Source: an uncultured Bacilli bacterium
Lineage (GTDB): Bacteria > Bacillota_I > Bacilli_A > RF39 > UBA660
Assembly: GCA_910577075.1 (NCBI GenBank)
Contig: CAJTKV010000046.1
Span: forward strand, 1 to 14,150
Length of the DNA stretch: 14,150 bases
Reading direction: 5' to 3'
The notes beneath the pieces were generated by a model that worked only from the letters and a program-made list of their open reading frames with translations, was not told the origin of the DNA and ran no database searches. The translations under genes and the position numbers were made by a program. The first letter of the stretch is position 1; every line of letters begins with the position of its first letter. Shown one piece after another: positions 6,087 to 12,886 of the stretch.

Positions 6087-7208
6087 ATGAAGATAAAATA
6101 TAATTTAATAAAAAAAGAAGCACATACTAATGCGCGATTGGGCAAATTGGAGACTAATTATGGAACATTTGATACCCCAATGTTTATGCCAGTTGGTACA
6201 CAAGCAACAGTAAAGACCTTATCTCCTGAAGAATTAAAAGATATGAATGCCGGAATAATTCTTTCAAATACTTATCATTTGTGGTTGCGTCCAGGAGAAG
6301 ACACTGTTAACCGCGCAGGAGGCTTGCATAAATTTATGAATTGGGATGGTCCAATATTGACTGATTCCGGAGGATTTCAAGTATTTTCCCTTGCCAAACC
6401 TAAGAATATTACGGAAGAGGGCGTTTATTTTAAAAATCATCTTAATGGAGATAAATTGTTTTTAACTCCCGAGAAAAGTATTGAAATTCAAAATAAACTC
6501 GATAGTGATATTGCTATGAGTTTTGATGAATGTCCACCAGCGAGTGCTGATTATGAATATATGAAAAATAGCATCGAAAGGACTCTTAGATGGGCGAAGA
6601 GAGGAAAAGATGTCCATAATAATCCTAATCAATCTTTATTTGGAATAATTCAAGGAGGATATTTTGAAGATTTGCGAGCATACTCAGCTAAGGAAACTGT
6701 TAAGATGGATTTCGATGGATATAGTATAGGTGGGGTTGCCAATGATCATGAATCAAAAGAGGATATGTATAAGGCAATAGAATATTCAACACCATATATT
6801 CCCGATGATAAGACGCGTTATCTCATGGGAGTTGGAGAACCAGAAGATATTTTAGAGGGAGTTATTCGCGGAATTGATATCTTTGATTGTGTCTTACCAA
6901 CGAGATTAGCTCGTCATGGACATGCCTTTACGAAGTATGGCAAAATTAATTTAAAGAATGCCAAATATAAGGAGGACTTTTCGCCAATAGATGAAAATTG
7001 TGATTGTTATGCTTGTAAACATTACACAAAAAGCTATATTAAGCATCTTATCAATGCCGAAGAGACTTTTGGAGCTAGACTTCTCTCAATTCACAATATT
7101 CGCTTTCTTATTCGTCTAACTGAAGATATTCGTGAAGCCATTAAGAATGACAATTTACTTCAATATCGCGACCAATTTATGAGGGATTATTATGAAAAGA
7201 ATAAGTAA
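6087..7208 (+). CDS. tgt: tRNA-guanine transglycosylase Tgt
   Basis: Tgt swaps guanine 34 of the Asp, Asn, His and Tyr tRNAs for the queuosine precursor preQ1; QueA acts next. The 373 residues are full length for the bacterial enzyme. Visible elements are PVGTQATVKTL (35-45), LTDSGGFQVFSL (91-102) with the base-binding D93, QGGYFEDLR (189-197), the nucleophile D267 in FDCVLPTR (266-273), and the zinc site C305, C307, C310 and H336. After PTR the sequence reads LARHGHAFT, where most bacterial enzymes have NARNG. The start is supported by AGAGG eight bases before the ATG and by the promoter upstream. The next gene overlaps its end by 17 bases. Confidence 0.97.
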   Translation: MKIKYNLIKKEAHTNARLGKLETNYGTFDTPMFMPVGTQATVKTLSPEELKDMNAGIILSNTYHLWLRPGEDTVNRAGGLHKFMNWDGPILTDSGGFQVFSLAKPKNITEEGVYFKNHLNGDKLFLTPEKSIEIQNKLDSDIAMSFDECPPASADYEYMKNSIERTLRWAKRGKDVHNNPNQSLFGIIQGGYFEDLRAYSAKETVKMDFDGYSIGGVANDHESKEDMYKAIEYSTPYIPDDKTRYLMGVGEPEDILEGVIRGIDIFDCVLPTRLARHGHAFTKYGKINLKNAKYKEDFSPIDENCDCYACKHYTKSYIKHLINAEETFGARLLSIHNIRFLIRLTEDIREAIKNDNLLQYRDQFMRDYYEKNK

Positions 7209-7512
7209 TTTTACCATTATATTTATAACTGTATTTATTCTTATTGGTGTGGTTGCCGCGGTGACAACGATACGCATTAATGCAGAGCATGAGGAAAAAC
7301 TCGTATATGCTATGCAGAGCAAGGTAGAATATTATGCTAAAAGATGCTTTTTAGAAAATAGATGTGCCGATGAAGTGACGATAAATATGTTATATGAAAA
7401 TGGCTATATGGAGGAATTATATCATCCCGTTACTAAGGAAGCTATTGATCCTAATATAAAGATTAGGTATGTCGATGGAAAAATTAGCGTTGATTGGCCA
7501 AAAGAAGATTAA
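7192..7512 (+). CDS. Small membrane-anchored protein with an external Cys pair, coupled to tgt
   Basis: A 106-residue protein with one N-terminal membrane helix (about 8-27, after the positive start MKRIS), predicted to leave residues 30-106 outside the cell. The outer part has a Cys pair, C52 and C58, in KRCFLENRC, and a segment LYENGYMEELYHPVTKEAIDP (67-87) that recalls pilin-like proteins, in which a dLi..gyl..l.nP.t pattern is common. No prepilin peptidase motif (GFTLIE type) is present, so pilin processing is not expected. The gene sits where yajC often follows tgt but does not look like YajC. It overlaps the end of tgt by 17 bases, with a GAGGG site inside tgt, so translation is probably coupled. 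The function is unknown. Confidence 0.75.
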   Translation: MKRISNFTIIFITVFILIGVVAAVTTIRINAEHEEKLVYAMQSKVEYYAKRCFLENRCADEVTINMLYENGYMEELYHPVTKEAIDPNIKIRYVDGKISVDWPKED

Positions 7513-7525
7513 TTTCTTCTTTTTT
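7500..7525 (+). terminator. Intrinsic terminator after the tgt operon
   Basis: AAAAGAAGA (7500-7508) pairs with TCTTCTTTT (7515-7523), followed by T's. The stop codon TAA (7510-7512) lies in the six-base loop. The stem has only three GC pairs, so efficiency may be modest. Confidence 0.7.
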
Positions 7526-7586
7526 AGAATATAGTTTTATTAGTGGGTTAGACTAGGAATCCGACGTGAGAGGAGAAAAAGTAAAA

Positions 7587-8135
7587 ATGGCTAAAGTAGT
7601 AATTTTAGGGGGAAATGCTAGGAGCGGGAAAAGTACATTATCCTATATGTTAATTAAAAAAGGCTATAATAGAATATCATTTGATAATATTTTTAGTGCA
7701 ATTGAAGAAGGCTTTAATTTAAAAATAGATGATTTTTCTGACAACTTAAAATTTGCCTTTTTTGAAAATATTGTTAATAAAGCAATTGAAGAAGCAGAGA
7801 ATGAAGGAATTGATTCTGTAATAGATATGTATGATTTTTTGCCCGAAGATATCGACGCATTACAAAATAAAGAAAAAGTTAAAGTTTATTTTCTGGCATA
7901 TCCAAGTTGTAATTTAGAGGAAATAAAATTCAATGTAATACATTATGCTAAGCCAACAGATTGGATTGCTCAAGTAAATGATGAATACTTAGATTCTTGT
8001 GTAAAAAGATTTTATGAGAGAAATCAGCTATTAGTTAGAGAATGCAATAAATATGGCTTAAGGTTAATTGATACTAAGGCTGGGGAAAATAGAAATAAGA
8101 TTTTAAATCAATTACTAAAAGAAATTATAGATTAA
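7587..8135 (+). CDS. P-loop kinase-like NTPase
   Basis: A 182-residue soluble protein starting MAKVVILGGNARSGKST, with a Walker A motif at 9-16 (GNARSGKS) after a short beta strand, as in small-molecule and nucleotide kinases. A second acidic strand, DSVIDMYDF, is a likely Walker B or substrate-binding element. The substrate cannot be assigned; it could be a nucleoside, a sugar or another small molecule. ATG 7587 is chosen over the in-frame GTG at 7566 because GAGAGGAG (about 7568-7575) precedes it and the protein then begins right before the P-loop strand. It follows the terminator of the tgt operon, and no clear promoter was found. The next gene begins 36 bases later with no terminator between. 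Confidence 0.75.
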   Translation: MAKVVILGGNARSGKSTLSYMLIKKGYNRISFDNIFSAIEEGFNLKIDDFSDNLKFAFFENIVNKAIEEAENEGIDSVIDMYDFLPEDIDALQNKEKVKVYFLAYPSCNLEEIKFNVIHYAKPTDWIAQVNDEYLDSCVKRFYERNQLLVRECNKYGLRLIDTKAGENRNKILNQLLKEIID

Positions 8136-8171
8136 GTCTAAATAGATATGTTCTTGTTTTAGGGTGACAAT

Positions 8172-8678
8172 ATGGCTAAAAAAATTATTGATAATTGTAC
8201 AATTTTTCGCCTTTTAGATGGGATGGATAAAGATATTCAGCGGGAGAGATGTCTGGCGGCTTTTAAATCATATAATGAGGAAAGTGATGAGTTATCCGAG
8301 GAAAAAGGAGAACTATGGAATAAATTATTTTTGCTACTGGAAAATCAAGGAGACTTTGCAGATGTAATTGATATTTTAAAGGATTTGGTTTTAAATAAAG
8401 AAGAAGTGCGCCAAAATGAAGTTGATCTTTTGATTGTTCACAAGCGAATGGAGTATTTACAAGGTTTTATCTCTTTAGAGGAAATGCAAAAGGCTATCCA
8501 CGATTTAATGCTCGATGACTATTATCATAAAGCAGAAACCGAGTATCGTGCTCGTTTATATGATCTATTAAGTCGCAATCCTGAGGATATAGATGAGGCG
8601 CTAATAAATAATATCAAAAACTTAAAAGAAGATGCTGTAAAGAAAAAACTCAATCCCGTATGTAAATATCCCAATTAA
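8172..8678 (+). CDS. Hypothetical helical protein
   Basis: A 168-residue protein, highly charged (Glu, Lys, Asp), with no signal peptide and no membrane helix. It appears to be almost entirely helical, for example ELWNKLFLLLENQGDFADVI and EVDLLIVHKRMEYLQGFI. Such pairs of helices could be a repeat fold, but no repeat motif is clear enough to name. I do not recognise the family. AGGGTG (8161-8166) precedes the ATG by five bases. It follows the P-loop kinase gene closely without a terminator and is probably co-transcribed with it. The rplS promoter begins soon after its stop. Confidence 0.65.
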   Translation: MAKKIIDNCTIFRLLDGMDKDIQRERCLAAFKSYNEESDELSEEKGELWNKLFLLLENQGDFADVIDILKDLVLNKEEVRQNEVDLLIVHKRMEYLQGFISLEEMQKAIHDLMLDDYYHKAETEYRARLYDLLSRNPEDIDEALINNIKNLKEDAVKKKLNPVCKYPN

Positions 8679-8696
8679 GTTAATTTAAAATAGGTA

Positions 8697-8725
8697 TTGT
8701 AATATATTATAATATGTGCTAAAAT
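8697..8725 (+). promoter_or_regulatory. Promoter of rplS
   Basis: TTGTAA (8697-8702), a 17-base spacer and TAAAAT (8720-8725) preceded by TGC give a strong extended -10 promoter. A second TATAAT (8708-8713) inside the spacer could be an alternative -10. The transcript would carry a leader of about 80 bases. Confidence 0.75.
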
Positions 8726-8750
8726 ATATATGCTTTTGAATAAAAAGCTA

Positions 8751-8798
8751 AATGTAATCCGCTGAAATTAATTTCATGATTGTATGGGTGTAATTTTA
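8751..8798 (+). promoter_or_regulatory. Probable L19 leader (ribosomal protein autoregulation)
   Basis: The leader contains AATCCGCTG (8756-8764), a hairpin formed by the palindrome TGAAATTAATTTCA (8763-8776), then TGGGTGTAA. ATCC (8757-8760) can pair with GGGT (8786-8789), closing a stem around the inner hairpin just before the rplS ribosome site (AAAGGAG). Low-GC Gram-positive bacteria are known to have an rplS leader RNA (L19_leader) that I recall as similarly arranged. A separate small hairpin, GCTTTT with AAAAGC (8732-8748), lies upstream. The assignment rests on position, structure and recall; a covariance search was not run. Confidence 0.55.
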
Positions 8799-8813
8799 GA
8801 AAGGAGTGTTCTT

Positions 8814-9152
8814 ATGAATTTAGTTGATAAGGTAAATGCTAAGTCAGTAAGAAATGATATTCCTGAATTTCGTGTTGGAGACACTGTTAGAGTTGACTAC
8901 AAGATTCAAGAAGGTAAGACAAGTAGAATTCAAGCTTTCGAAGGATTAGTTGTAGCAATAAAGGGTGGTTCTATCAGCAGAACTTTCACTGTTAGAAAGA
9001 AAAGTGGAGGAATAGCTGTTAAGAGAGTATTCAAAGTGAATTCACCATTAATTGATAAAGTTGTTGTCGTAAGAAAAGGTATGGTACGTCGTGCTAAACT
9101 TAACTTTATCGATAATATGGCTGGGGAATATAAAGTTAAAGAGAGAAATTAA
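8814..9152 (+). CDS. rplS: Large ribosomal subunit protein bL19
   Basis: bL19 sits at the interface of the two ribosomal subunits. The 112 residues have the usual length and sequence: NDIPEFRVGDTVRVDYK near the start, RIQAFEGLVVA, SRTFTVRKKSGGIAVKRVF, and the closing RRAKLNFI. ATG 8814 is chosen because AAAGGAG lies seven bases upstream and the protein then matches typical bL19 N-termini. An in-frame ATG at 8784 would add ten residues encoded by the leader itself. It has its own promoter and its own terminator. rimM and trmD, which often precede it, are not in the window. Confidence 0.97.
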   Translation: MNLVDKVNAKSVRNDIPEFRVGDTVRVDYKIQEGKTSRIQAFEGLVVAIKGGSISRTFTVRKKSGGIAVKRVFKVNSPLIDKVVVVRKGMVRRAKLNFIDNMAGEYKVKERN

Positions 9153-9166
9153 TTTTCTCTTTTTTT
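9140..9166 (+). terminator. Intrinsic terminator after rplS
   Basis: AGAGAAA (9142-9148) pairs with TTTCTCT (9154-9160) around a TTAAT loop and is followed by T's to 9166. The rplS stop codon (9150-9152) lies in the loop. Confidence 0.8.
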
Positions 9167-9180
9167 GTTGTCAAATATAA

Positions 9181-9209
9181 TTAACAATATTTATTTCTTA
9201 TGCTATAAT
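9181..9209 (+). promoter_or_regulatory. Promoter of lepB
   Basis: TTAACA (9181-9186), a 17-base spacer and TATAAT (9204-9209) preceded by TGC form an excellent extended -10 promoter. Transcription from about 9216 leaves only about ten leader bases and excludes the upstream in-frame GTG at 9214 as a start. Confidence 0.8.
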
Positions 9210-9225
9210 TAGTGTGGTGATTTAT

Positions 9226-9852
9226 ATGGCTAAGAATAAAGATAAAAATATAGAAAAAAATGTGAATGATGAGGAAGTAGAAAATAATACTAAAAAAGCG
9301 CATAAAGATATGGTGTTAGAATATATGCCTTATGTAATTATAATTGTATTTGTCGTGCTTATAAGAACTTTTATAGCAACGCCAATAAAAGTAAATGGTT
9401 CAAGTATGTCTCCTACATTATATAATGGAGATCATATGTTACTTTACAAATTGACTCCTAAAACTCGAGGCATTAAGAGATTTGATATTGTAGTTATATC
9501 GACTGATAGTGGTAAACTTATTAAGAGAGTAATTGGTCTACCAGGAGAAAAAATTAGATATGAAATAACAAAAGATGAGGAAGAAAGAGAAGTTGCTACA
9601 CTTTATATCAATGGTGAGGCTGTTGAAGAGAATTTTATAACTGATGAAGCCAAAAATGCCACATGCGTTATTGATACGAAAATTTGTAATGGCGAGGATG
9701 TCGAGATACCTGAGGGCGAATATTATGTAATGGGCGATAATCGCATTAATTCTAAGGATTCGAGAATGATTGGAACGGTTGATAAGAAGAATATAAGCGG
9801 AACTACGCAGTTGATATTATTTCCGTTTAATCGTATTGGCAAAGTGAAATAG
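9226..9852 (+). CDS. lepB: Signal peptidase I
   Basis: The membrane protease that removes signal peptides from exported proteins. It has 208 residues from ATG 9226. A charged, Lys/Asn/Glu-rich cytoplasmic tail (1-33) is followed by one membrane helix (about 34-53). The catalytic serine is S60 in GSSMSPTLYNGD (58-69). The catalytic lysine is K100 in LIKRVIGLPGE (98-108). The conserved end box is YYVMGDNRINSKDSR (166-180). The single helix and short catalytic domain fit the Gram-positive SipS type. GGTGA precedes the ATG. A small membrane protein follows 50 bases later without a terminator. rplS followed by lepB is a common order in Bacillota. Confidence 0.95.
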   Translation: MAKNKDKNIEKNVNDEEVENNTKKAHKDMVLEYMPYVIIIVFVVLIRTFIATPIKVNGSSMSPTLYNGDHMLLYKLTPKTRGIKRFDIVVISTDSGKLIKRVIGLPGEKIRYEITKDEEEREVATLYINGEAVEENFITDEAKNATCVIDTKICNGEDVEIPEGEYYVMGDNRINSKDSRMIGTVDKKNISGTTQLILFPFNRIGKVK

Positions 9853-9902
9853 AGGCAAGAATTTGTTTTAATACTTTGGAATATAGATGGTAGGTGTATT
9901 TT

Positions 9903-10100
9903 ATGAAAGAGTATATAAAGAAAAATCTAGGGGATATGGTAATACAATATGTATTTAGTATTATTATCGTTCTTATTTTGGGATATTTTCTCAAATTGGA
10001 TTTATTGCAGTTAATTATTATTGAGACTGTTATCGTTTTTATAGACTTTTTTTGGAAATATAGAAGATACAAAAAGGAAAATAGCGAGAAAAAGAGTTAA
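9903..10100 (+). CDS. Small two-helix membrane protein
   Basis: A 65-residue protein from ATG 9903, with TAGGTG (9891-9896) six bases upstream; an in-frame GTG at 9894 lies inside that site. It has two hydrophobic helices (about 14-30 and 34-50) joined by the short turn KLD, and ends in a strongly basic tail, WKYRRYKKENSEKKS. This suggests a hairpin in the membrane with both ends in the cytoplasm. No family is recognised. It is probably co-transcribed with lepB, because no terminator separates them and one follows within 50 bases of its stop. Reading the same stretch on the minus strand gives a larger frame, but with no ribosome site. Confidence 0.6.
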   Translation: MKEYIKKNLGDMVIQYVFSIIIVLILGYFLKLDLLQLIIIETVIVFIDFFWKYRRYKKENSEKKS

Positions 10101-10140
10101 AATTACATAAAAACATCTTAAATAGTGTTTAAAAATAAGT

Positions 10141-10179
10141 AAAAAAGTAATAAGTAAAGGTTTTTCTATTACTTTTTTT
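10141..10179 (+). terminator. Intrinsic terminator after the lepB operon
   Basis: A perfect 12-base stem, AAAAAAGTAATA (10141-10152) with TATTACTTTTTT (10167-10178), 14-base loop, then T-rich sequence. The A run on the left would also permit some reverse function. It separates the lepB unit from the paralogue array. Confidence 0.75.
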
Positions 10180-10186
10180 ATTTTTG

Positions 10187-10195
10187 TGGTAAAAT
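10187..10195 (+). promoter_or_regulatory. Extended -10 promoter of the paralogue array
   Basis: TGGTAAAAT is an extended -10 element, 31 bases upstream of the gene A ATG and just after the terminator. The -35 position overlaps the right arm of the terminator stem (TATTAC) and is weak. It is the only promoter seen for genes A to C. Confidence 0.55.
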
Positions 10196-10226
10196 ATAGG
10201 GCAATTATGTTAAAGGGGGAAAAAAG

Positions 10227-11492
10227 ATGTCTAAGGCAGTTAATGAGATTAAAAAAATATATAAAACTTTAGTAGAAAAAGAGTTAAGAGATATATGCGA
10301 GATGGTTATTGAGAGAGGAACATTTTCCTATTTCGGTCATAAGTATATCTATTATGATGCCTTTAAAAAAGTGGGAAAGGAATATATTTCTACCAAAGAG
10401 TTGCCAGTTGATGATGATTTTATCGATAATTTTTTGCAGGAGATGACAAGGGAGAAAAATTTAGAAAATATCGGCAATACCAATTTTGCTGTGGGATATA
10501 TTAATTTTTTTAATAAGCATCTATTTGAAAGTGTTTCTTCGTATATAAAGGCCAATAACAAAGAGCGCACTTATGATATTAGTTGCTTAAAGAATTTATT
10601 GACTTTGAGATTGACATCAGTCTTTTCTGAATTTGCAAAGCTAAAGACATTACTCGATAATTTGGGAATTTCAGCGCAGATTCAATTAGAGATTTTTATA
10701 GAGATTATAGAAGCAAATTATAAATGCTTTAGCCAAAAGGAATTTTATGTTTTTAAGCCAGATTATGAAGAGATGCTTCAACATCGTTTCCGTCATTTGA
10801 GTAAGGAGCAAATTACGGATATTGTAAAAAATAACAGGATAGAGAAATTCTTGAATGAAGATAATCCGCAGGCAGAGAAGGCACAGGATGAATTGAGAGA
10901 ATATATGCAGGCTAATTGTGTCGATGTTACAGATCTGCAAAATAACTGTATTCTCCTAGTGCAAACAATTGGGAAAACTCCAAGAACAGAAGAAGATAAT
11001 GCTATTATTGATGAGTGTATGAATAATCTTTATTTTCCAGATTTGACGTATCGTTTGATTAAGTATTTAGATCATGAAGAGGAAAAGAAAATGAGCAGTC
11101 TTTTGGAATCGCGTAAGAGAGAAATGAAAAAAGATAATATACTTAGGGCAAATAAAGAAAGCGAAAATGCTCCAATGCCAAAAAAACAGACAACTTTGAA
11201 TCAAACATTGAGAGAAATTGGCACATATTATGATATAGATGATAAGAAAATAAAAGAGATATTATCAATGGATAAGATAATATATGTATTATCTTTAATG
11301 TATTCAATAAATATGGAAAAAGATTCTATAGATGCATTCTTAAGAAGTGCTATGAGGGAATTTAAGAATATGCATCCATATGCCATATATAATCAAGCAT
11401 ATGATAAATTTGTCTTCTTAGGGGAAAATAATGCAGAAATAAAGGAACACTTAGAGATGATTGAATATATCTTAAGTGATACAAGTATATAG
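10227..11492 (+). CDS. Paralogous array protein A (unrecognised family, truncated C-terminus)
   Basis: A 421-residue protein, first of three tandem paralogues. It is charged and helical, with no signal peptide or membrane helix, so probably cytoplasmic. The N-terminal part (1-130) is unlike B and C. The middle (about 131-285) aligns with them: VFSEFAKL (132-139) against VFLEFDKL in B, then EANYK (162-166), LSKEQI (191-196) and TYRLIKYL (274-281). A charged linker (about 285-317) leads to the C-terminal domain starting at P318, with LSLMYSINME (355-364) and AYDKFV (391-396). The protein stops at LSDTSI, while B continues for about 40 residues. The missing tail is still readable in another frame downstream. 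AAAGGGGG (10212-10219) lies seven bases before the ATG. The function is unknown. Confidence 0.75.
   Translation: MSKAVNEIKKIYKTLVEKELRDICEMVIERGTFSYFGHKYIYYDAFKKVGKEYISTKELPVDDDFIDNFLQEMTREKNLENIGNTNFAVGYINFFNKHLFESVSSYIKANNKERTYDISCLKNLLTLRLTSVFSEFAKLKTLLDNLGISAQIQLEIFIEIIEANYKCFSQKEFYVFKPDYEEMLQHRFRHLSKEQITDIVKNNRIEKFLNEDNPQAEKAQDELREYMQANCVDVTDLQNNCILLVQTIGKTPRTEEDNAIIDECMNNLYFPDLTYRLIKYLDHEEEKKMSSLLESRKREMKKDNILRANKESENAPMPKKQTTLNQTLREIGTYYDIDDKKIKEILSMDKIIYVLSLMYSINMEKDSIDAFLRSAMREFKNMHPYAIYNQAYDKFVFLGENNAEIKEHLEMIEYILSDTSI
11178..11490 (+). repeat. Near-identical C-terminal block, copy 1 (second copy at 13838-14150)
   Basis: These 313 bases encode the C-terminal domain of gene A and match the same-length block of gene C without gaps, with about 15 differences by hand count. 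The match begins abruptly at the codons for PKKQT, at the end of the linker. Sequence upstream in the two genes is far more diverged, and the matching block of gene B is much less similar. Confidence 0.85.
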
Positions 11493-11593
11493 AAACTAAG
11501 AGATTGGTTGAAGAAGAGTTAAACGAGATAATGCAAGCAATTAATGGAAATTTCACTTATGAAATAGAGGAAGCTAAGAAACTGTTAAAATAA
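11483..11593 (+). pseudogene. Out-of-frame remnant of the gene A C-terminal tail
   Basis: Read from AAG 11483, 36 codons to TAA 11591-11593 give KYIETKRLVEEELNEI, then a segment ending TYEIEEAKKLLK. This matches the end of protein B (KYAEIKEMVEEEIKAI, then DYTYEKTCAKKQLI). Gene A itself runs into TAG at 11490-11492 in the adjacent frame. Relative to B, A lacks 25 bases here. The short repeat AAGTATA is what a deletion between two copies would leave behind, if the ancestor had DTSI followed some codons later by KYI. The remnant has no start of its own. Confidence 0.75.
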
Positions 11594-11601
11594 GCTAAAT
11601 A

Positions 11602-11614
11602 AAGAATAGGAAGA
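11602..11614 (+). repeat. 13-base repeat at the ribosome site of gene B (second copy 12868-12880)
   Basis: AAGAATAGGAAGA occurs identically before gene B and before gene C and contains the AGGA ribosome site of each (ATG at 11621 and 12887). Gene A has a different, stronger site. This supports B and C, or their 5' junctions, arising by tandem duplication. Confidence 0.7.
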
Positions 11615-11620
11615 GTAGTT

Positions 11621-12865
11621 ATGGAAGAAATAATAAAAGAACTAGAAAGTCATCTGGAAAATTTAAGGAATCAAGAACATGCGGATGTATGTGCTTTCAT
11701 CAATAATGAAGTTTTAAAAGATGATTCTGAATATTATCGTGAATTAACGGAAGTTGAGAGAGAAAAAATGATTGCTCAATGTGAGGAGAGAGTTAGAATT
11801 GATAATTATGATAGATCGTATATTATACATCTTTTAAGCAGTTTTATTGATTATCTATGTCTAGAGGAACATCAAGTGTTTTTGGAGTTTGATAAATTAG
11901 CAGAGATATTTAAATATATTAATTTAAATACTACGAGTCAAATAAAAGTATTATTAAATATAATTAGGGCAAATCACAAATTAGACGTCAATTCTGATGA
12001 GCCGACATTTGTACCTAATGTCAATGCTCTTATGGAATATGAATATAAATATATGGATAAAGATGAACTACGTACAGTATTTTCAGAACATCGCTTTGAG
12101 GCATTTTTAGATGATGAGACTTACGAGAATAGACGTGGTAGGGATGAAGTAGAGAAAAGATATGAAGAGACAAAATTGGATTTTACAGTACGTCAGCGAG
12201 CTTCAAATACACTTGATGATATATTGAATCGCGATTGGAAAGAATTAACGGAGGAAGATTATCAAACGATTATTAAAAATATGAATGAGATATTCTTTAA
12301 TCATCTTGCCTATAGATTAGTTAAATTATTAAAAAAGCAAAAGAAATTAGCTAATGACAATGAGGAGAATGCTAAGAAGTTAGGGGTTGATACTAGAGAA
12401 ACTTCAAGCAATACGGAAAGCAAACCGGTAATAAAACAGAGAAAGTTAAATCAAGTATATTATGAAATAGGAAAATTATACGATTTAGAAAACTTTAAAA
12501 CTAAAATGCCTTTGTCATTAAATGAAATTATTTACCTTTTATCATTGATGTATTCTATTAATATGGAAAGTAAAGTGATAGATAAGTTCCTCGGTTCCGT
12601 AATGCATCAATATTTTAAGGGCAACCCCTTTGTAATTTATTATGAATCATATGATAAATTTGTAAAGATGAGTAGTAATTCAGATATTAAGGGACACCTT
12701 GATATGATCGAATATCTATTAAGTGATTTTGCTATCTTTATGTGTACTAGTGATAAGTATGCGGAAATAAAAGAGATGGTGGAAGAAGAGATAAAAGCAA
12801 TAGGTGATATAATAGGCAATGATTATACATATGAAAAGACTTGTGCAAAAAAACAACTTATATAA
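11621..12865 (+). CDS. Paralogous array protein B (unrecognised family, intact C-terminus)
   Basis: A 414-residue protein and the only member of the array with a visible complete C-terminal tail. The N-terminus (1-80) is highly charged and helical. The middle region contains VFLEFDKLAEIFKYI (86-100), IRANHK (115-120), FVPNVNALMEYEY (130-142), MDKDEL (145-150) and LAYRLVKLLKK (229-239), each with a counterpart in C and usually in A. A polar linker (about 240-272) leads to the C-terminal domain (LNQVYYEIGKLYDLE at 276-290, LSLMYSINME at 307-316, SYDKFV at 343-348, DMIEYLLSD at 361-369). The tail 370-414 includes KYAEIKEMVEEEIKAIG. No catalytic motif, transmembrane helix or signal peptide is seen. 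It lies downstream of A with no terminator between, so it is probably in one operon. The function is unknown. Confidence 0.8.
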   Translation: MEEIIKELESHLENLRNQEHADVCAFINNEVLKDDSEYYRELTEVEREKMIAQCEERVRIDNYDRSYIIHLLSSFIDYLCLEEHQVFLEFDKLAEIFKYINLNTTSQIKVLLNIIRANHKLDVNSDEPTFVPNVNALMEYEYKYMDKDELRTVFSEHRFEAFLDDETYENRRGRDEVEKRYEETKLDFTVRQRASNTLDDILNRDWKELTEEDYQTIIKNMNEIFFNHLAYRLVKLLKKQKKLANDNEENAKKLGVDTRETSSNTESKPVIKQRKLNQVYYEIGKLYDLENFKTKMPLSLNEIIYLLSLMYSINMESKVIDKFLGSVMHQYFKGNPFVIYYESYDKFVKMSSNSDIKGHLDMIEYLLSDFAIFMCTSDKYAEIKEMVEEEIKAIGDIIGNDYTYEKTCAKKQLI

Positions 12866-12867
12866 TG

Positions 12868-12880
12868 AAGAATAGGAAGA
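12868..12880 (+). repeat. 13-base repeat at the ribosome site of gene C (first copy 11602-11614)
   Basis: An identical AAGAATAGGAAGA, here followed by AAAAATATG. It provides AGGA about eight bases before the gene C start. Confidence 0.7.
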
Positions 12881-12886
12881 AAAAAT

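Noticed and set aside
9827..10072. 81-codon open frame on the minus strand across the small two-helix membrane gene
   Set aside because: It has no ribosome site and overlaps the end of lepB and a better-supported plus-strand gene; it is an artefact of A+T-rich sequence.
11470..11500. Programmed ribosomal frameshifting joining gene A to its old tail
   Set aside because: No slippery heptamer or downstream structure is visible, and a deletion between AAGTATA repeats explains the junction more simply.
10352..11556. Three minus-strand open frames within and after gene A
   Set aside because: They are shadows of the plus-strand paralogue, whose frame is supported by similarity to B and C.
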